Assembly: GCF_002878395.1 (NCBI RefSeq)
Contig: NW_025892955.1
Span: forward strand, 87,727 to 151,726
Reading direction: 5' to 3'
Source of the DNA: Capsicum annuum
Lineage: Eukaryota > Streptophyta > Magnoliopsida > Solanales > Solanaceae
DNA: 64,000 nt
Notes under the pieces: generated by a model
Database searches by the model: none
What the model was told of the DNA's origin: nothing
Seen by the model: the letters and a program-made list of their open reading frames with translations, nothing else
Shown: positions 60,000 through 64,000 of the stretch, piece after piece
How positions within the stretch are numbered: position 1 is the stretch's first letter
Layout of the letters: each line of letters opens with the position of its first letter
Made by a program: the position numbers and the translations under genes

Positions 60000-60019
60000 A
60001 ATAATAATAATAATAATAA
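60000..60019. repeat. AAT trinucleotide microsatellite
   Basis: Six to seven aat units next to the LINE's truncated 5' end. Confidence 0.85.
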
Positions 60020-61255
60020 AGAGGCACCAGAACTTGGCCTGACAAAATTGCATACCTCTAAAAGCAAAACCCTATAATACTTATTCCAAAACTTTGACCA
60101 TATATAGCAAAAATTCTTACTTCAAAAATGTTATTTACTCATCAAGCCAGTTACTTCTTTTGCAATTCACTTCTTATTCTCCTAGCTTACTTTTCCAGAT
60201 AACCTGGCAGCTAAAGGCTATGCTAGTGCATAAATAAAGATTTAGGTAGGATAAACTTAACAGATTTTCACACCTAAATTTTGCTGCCATCAAAGCTAAA
60301 TGACAAATGGTCGGATGTAAGGAACTTTGGTCTAGTAAAGATCACTGCATATAAAGTGCAGTGAAATACCCCTTCCTCCTAAATAAAATCTTACAGTGAA
60401 ATATAGCGCATGTGGAGCACAAAATAGGAGACAAATTAATGCTTGTATAGCTTACTATTTGCAAAATTCGTACGTTAATGATTCATAATGTAACTTCTTA
60501 ACTTGCACTGGGATTTTTTTGCAAAATGTAACAGATTCCAAAGAAACAAAAACTATTTAACTGAATATTTCCACATAAAAGAGGGGGCAAATCCCTAACC
60601 TTGACAGCTAATTATCTTCTGGTGATCGATGTAGTTACTAGACTCGATCGGGCAACTTTGAGTTATACTCTGTAAAAAGCTGAAACCAAAACCCCAAGAC
60701 GGTGTATGAGTTAACACTACTGCCCATGGGGTCAACACTCGACAACAAAAAAGATTACTTCACAATTATGTAATCATAACAAAGAACGTAATAATGTAAG
60801 CGGAACTAGAATTGAAGAAGTAGCTTGGGAGCATTATGTACATTAACAAAAATTAGGTTACAAATGTACATAATTGTGAACTTTGGACAAAGATACTTGA
60901 TGCAAAACCCCCTTTTGTACAGAGACAAGTAAACACCCACAAAATTATTCAACTTGAAAGCACAGTAAAGAAAAACTTGGTTACAAAACCTTCCATAAAA
61001 AAATGAGCACTAATTCACAGATTTAGCCAACACCTTGTAGAACGAAACATTGATTTTTAAACTTCATAAAATCTTATAGAAAATAGAACAAATTTTTACT
61101 GTGAAGATGGGAATTTCTTGATTGACCTTCGTTCGGTGAAATTGACCTTCAATATCATCGTTCACTACCATCGTTACCACTCCACCATCATCAATTTTTG
61201 AGAGAGAACGATGAACGTCATCAAGTTCAGGAACCCAAGCTTCAAGAGAGAAATG
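60020..61255. other. CACTA interior, no coding signal
   Basis: AT-rich. Toward 61090-61270 the minus strand becomes ct-rich with a few short frames, likely the first exon/leader of the transposase unit. Confidence 0.4.
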
Positions 61256-61310
61256 AAGTAGAGAGTGAGAGAGAGCTGTGGTATTTTTAGCTTATATTTT
61301 TTATATAAAT
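61255..61310 (-). promoter_or_regulatory. Predicted CACTA promoter (TATA box plus CT-rich leader)
   Basis: On the minus strand ATTTATATAA at 61310-61301 is followed after about 30 bases by CTCTCTCTCACTCTC (61274-61258), a plant-like TATA/initiator layout. It lies just inside the right subterminal array and points toward both transposase genes, as in other CACTA elements. Confidence 0.45.
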
Positions 61311-61319
61311 GTATTTAAT

Positions 61320-62240
61320 AATTAAATATTAATTTTAGACTACTTCAGTCGGGTAGTAATTTAATATATTTAATTATTTAATTTTTCAACTATAGTAGTC
61401 GAAAATACATATTTAATAATTTATTTAAATAATTATTTAATTTTTGTATAAGAGTTTGATTATACATTTAATAATATATTTATTTAACTATTTATATTTT
61501 CGACTACAAAAGTTGAAAATGCATATTTAATAATTTATTTAAATAATTATTTAATTTTTATATAAGTGTCTAATTATATATTTAGTAATATATTTATTTA
61601 ATTATTTATATTTTTGACTACAGCATTCGGAAAAATATATTTAATAATTTATTCAAATAATTATTTAATTTTTGTATTAGGTATGATAGTGTATTTAAAA
61701 ATATTTTTATTTAATTATTTTTATTTATGACTATAGTTGTCAGAAATACATATTTAATAATTTATTTAAATAATTATTTAATTTTTTTATAAGGGTCTGA
61801 TTATATATTTAGTAATATATTTATTTAATTATTTATATTTACGACTATAGTAGTCAGAAATATATATTTAATAATTTATTTAAATAATTATTTATTTTTT
61901 GTATAAGGTTCTGATTATATATTTAGTAATATATTTATTTAATTATTTATATTTCTGACTGGAGTAGTCAGAAATTCATATTTAATAATTTATTCAAATA
62001 ATTATTTAATTTTTGTATAAGGGTCTAATTATATATTTAATAATATATTTATTTAAATATTTATTTTTCTGACTACAGTAGTTGGAATATACATCTCCCA
62101 TAATTTACTGCTAAACTTTTTGACCGTTGTAGTCACAAATAGTATCAGAATAATATTTTATAAAAAATAAATAAAAAAATAATATTTCCAACCAAAGTAG
62201 TCAAAAAATTCCAACTACTTTTTTTCAGTCGAAAATTTTA
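61320..62240. repeat. CACTA right subterminal repeat array
   Basis: About seven to eight units of roughly 115 bp, each with a gactacagtagtc-type word plus atacatatttaataatttatttaaataattatttaatttttgtataaggg and a tatatttagtaatatatttatttaatta tail. The core word is the same as at the left end but the unit is twice as long. Confidence 0.9.
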
Positions 62241-62268
62241 GTCAAAAATTAGTGAATTTCTGGTAGTG

Positions 62269-62271
62269 TCA
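62269..62271. repeat. TCA target-site duplication, right copy (CACTA)
   Basis: Matches 46299-46301. Confidence 0.9.
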
Positions 62272-62373
62272 AGATCTGTTTTCGTGCAACCCCCAACATT
62301 AATATGAACGTCGCAAATTTGTTAAGGCATTTCGGTATTTGGCAATCAAAAATAGTACATTAACACTACAAAA

Positions 62374-62721
62374 GTGATTGTATTTTTGTTTCAGAAAGTA
62401 TATCTTTTGAGGTTGATCTCAACAATTGTATTAGAACTAGATATTGATAAATGTTGGAGAAAAAATGATGTCAGGTATGTCATGAAAGACAATTCTTCAT
62501 CAATTACTATAAGGAATGATAATGAAGTAAGGGAATATATAGAGTTAGAGAAATTTTTTTCAGGATTTGTCACTTATCCTGTGTGAATATCGATTTTTGA
62601 TAAGCCAATAGAAGAGTTAGAGTTTGATCGTAAAACTGGAGTTGTCTTTTATGTTGAAGGAACTGAAACTGACAGTCTTACAAATACACAAATTTTTTCG
62701 ATAGTTCTATTGATTAAATAA
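62374..62721 (+). pseudogene. MuDR-like N-terminal coding fragment
   Basis: A plus-strand frame reading SITIRNDNEVREYIELEKFF, a TGA stop at 62584, then in the same frame SIFDKPIEELEFDRKTGVVF and YVEGTETDSLTNTQIF, ending at TAA. A good splice acceptor (tttttgtttcag, ending 62394) precedes it, so the ATG at 62374 is probably not a real start. The style (VKYVMK..., I-NDxxVRxY-E) is that of the N-terminal region of plant MULE proteins and related hypothetical proteins. One stop in an otherwise open 116-codon frame. No transposase core follows. Confidence 0.45.
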
Positions 62722-62852
62722 TTGATGCAATTATTTGATGAATCTTATACTTTGAAATAATTGTGTTAAAGTTTCTTGTTAATCTTGCATAACATATATG
62801 ATTGTAGTGATGTAATGCATTATGTTTAATGAACTTATTTCCTAAAACTTTT

Positions 62853-63422
62853 GGTGTGTCTGGTATGATGGAAAATATTTTCTGAAAAATGTTTTCCTAT
62901 TTTTCATTGTTTGGTTGTAGTAAAATATTGGAAAAATATATTTCAAAGGAACTCATTTTTCTCTATTTGAGGGGAAATAACTTCCCTCATGGGCCAAGGA
63001 AACTCATTTTCTGAAAAAAAAAAAAAATTACTTCTGCCCCACCCCCACCCCTCTTATCCACCCCAACAATACTCATATTCACATTACTCAAAAATATTTT
63101 TCATAGTGCTTTATTATAATTTTTCACTTCTTGAAATAAAAAATATGGAAAAGGGAAATCTTTTCCTTTTCTAATGTTCATTGAATGTACTGTTATTTTT
63201 TAAAAAAATATTTTTTCACTCACCAACTAAACACTAGAAAATATTTTTCTAAAAAATATTTTTTACTTACCAATAAAATACCATAAAAATATTTTTCAAA
63301 AAATATTTTTCACTCACCAACCAAACATGAGAAAATAAGTATAAAACCAACTTATTTTCTAGAAAATTTTTTCCAGGAAAACATTTTCCATGGAAAATAG
63401 TTTTCATCATACCAAACACACC
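62853..63422. mobile_element. MITE of about 570 bp with long terminal inverted repeats
   Basis: Left end GGTGTGTCTGGTATGATGGA (62853) and right end read inward GGTGTGTTTGGTATGATGAA pair over more than 40 bases, continuing with AAATATTTTC/AACTATTTTC and AAAATGTTTTCC. The flanks (acttttt side, ctttat side) give no exact duplication. The interior repeats gaaaatatttttc-tcaccaac phrases. No gene; the 61-codon frame at 62989-63174 is an artefact. Confidence 0.8.
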
Positions 63423-63914
63423 CTTTATTTATATTGATTATGTATGTTGAAACCTGTTGAAGTTTATGTGAGTGATGTTAAAAAAAAAATAAAAGTTATA
63501 CATATATTTGTTCTGATACATGACTAAGAAAACATACACATATAATTGTCCTTTGTGCATATGTGTAGTTACATTATTTTAAAATTGTTGTGTATAAAAC
63601 ATATGAAAACATTAAGAGTTATGTATGTGAAACCACATTAACCTTTTACTTAGTTGATCTTGTATAATTTTCCTATACATAGCTAAGTATGTGGAGTGAA
63701 CATTAAATTAGTTGTACTTATTCTTTTTTATATATGTAGAATGAACATTATACTTAGTTATACTAATATAATAACTATGTTATACATAAATCATTTGATA
63801 ATTTTACACTTGGTAAAATATAGTTGTTCATTAGACTTGCTTATACATTAACATGTTATGTATAAGAATTTGTTAATATAAATAATTTTGTTGAAAAACA
63901 AACCTAAACTTGTC

Positions 63915-63956
<42 letters not shown>

Positions 63957-64000
63957 AAACTATTTTTTTTGATTAAATTTGCATCATCTATGCCTTTCAT
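63423..64000. other. AT-rich sequence with a TA microsatellite, no gene
   Basis: Uninterrupted ta units at 63916-63953; otherwise repeated gttatgtata/tatacatta wording without a clear unit. Confidence 0.6.

Larger units (their letters stand above)
46302..62268 (-). mobile_element. Complete CACTA (En/Spm-type) DNA transposon, 15,967 bp
   Basis: Left end CACTACTAGAAAA at 46302; right end TTTCTGGTAGTG at 62268 (inverted CACTACCAGAAA). A TCA target duplication lies at 46299-46301 and 62269-62271. Both ends carry long subterminal arrays of GTAGTC-type words. Genes, all minus strand: a TNP2-type transposase with DUF4216 tail (52300-55690) and a Transposase_24/tnpA-like gene (47153-51181). Both are broken, so it is not autonomous now. 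Guests include an RTE LINE (57164-59975), a second RTE/SINE 3' module (56975-57110) and a captured helicase exon (48856-48942). Confidence 0.93.

Noticed and set aside
1..64000. Possible integrated pararetrovirus, CRISPR array, prokaryotic operon, rRNA or tRNA genes
   Set aside because: No movement or coat protein motifs, no regularly spaced identical repeats with unique spacers, no tRNA cloverleaf with A and B boxes and no rRNA core sequence were seen; the RT sequences present belong to Athila-type gypsy and RTE LINE lineages.

Overview
This window is AT-rich plant nuclear DNA made almost entirely of transposable elements. No intact host gene, rRNA, tRNA or CRISPR array could be supported. 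Lineages of the elements (Athila-type Ty3/gypsy, RTE-type LINE with a TTG tail, CACTA/En-Spm with split genes) point to a dicot. The RTE/SINE 3' module and the long TGACACGACCC-type LTRs look Solanaceae-like; that taxonomic guess is inference, not proof.

Positions 1 to about 37970 form one nested retrotransposon stack. The oldest layer is a minus-strand Athila-type element (outer element): 3' LTR end at 3761-3872, polypurine tract at 3873, a long post-integrase region to 9133, integrase C-terminus 9134-9663, then integrase/RNase H/RT/protease 26864-29940, gag 34831-36900, primer-binding site 36969-36986 and a truncated 5' LTR from 36992. A second Athila-type element (element A, 9664-26858) sits inside the outer integrase gene and is flanked by the 5-bp duplication ACCAA. 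Element A itself carries a complete 7.9-kb non-autonomous LTR element (10054-17921, duplication GCCTT) in its left LTR and a 2.4-kb solo LTR (21322-23749, duplication GTTGG) between gag and protease. A 4.9-kb LTR-like insertion (29941 to about 34827) splits the outer gag from its protease, and a related, oppositely oriented copy occupies 1-3760. All coding regions are broken by stops or frameshifts, but the joins are clean enough to order the insertions.

From about 37970 to 46301 lies AT-rich intergenic DNA with microsatellites, a tandem array (39840-40680), a large pyrimidine/purine mirror-like segment (41341-43085) and a plus-strand RTE-type LINE remnant (43495-45590).

From 46302 to 62268 lies a complete 16.0-kb CACTA transposon (CACTA...TAGTG ends, TCA duplication, subterminal repeat arrays at both ends). 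It carries a decayed TNP2-type transposase (with DUF4216 tail) and a decayed Transposase_24 (tnpA-like) gene, both on the minus strand. Inside the second gene is a plus-strand 87-nt exon that reads as helicase motif V of an RTEL1/FANCJ-type DNA helicase, i.e. a captured host gene fragment. A 5'-truncated minus-strand RTE LINE is inserted at 57164 to about 59975. The remaining 1.7 kb holds a small MuDR-like coding fragment, a 570-bp MITE and a TA microsatellite.

The most unusual pattern is a set of cassettes of short, near-palindromic words in the LTRs, a different word per family, which in two families lie just upstream of the predicted TATA box.
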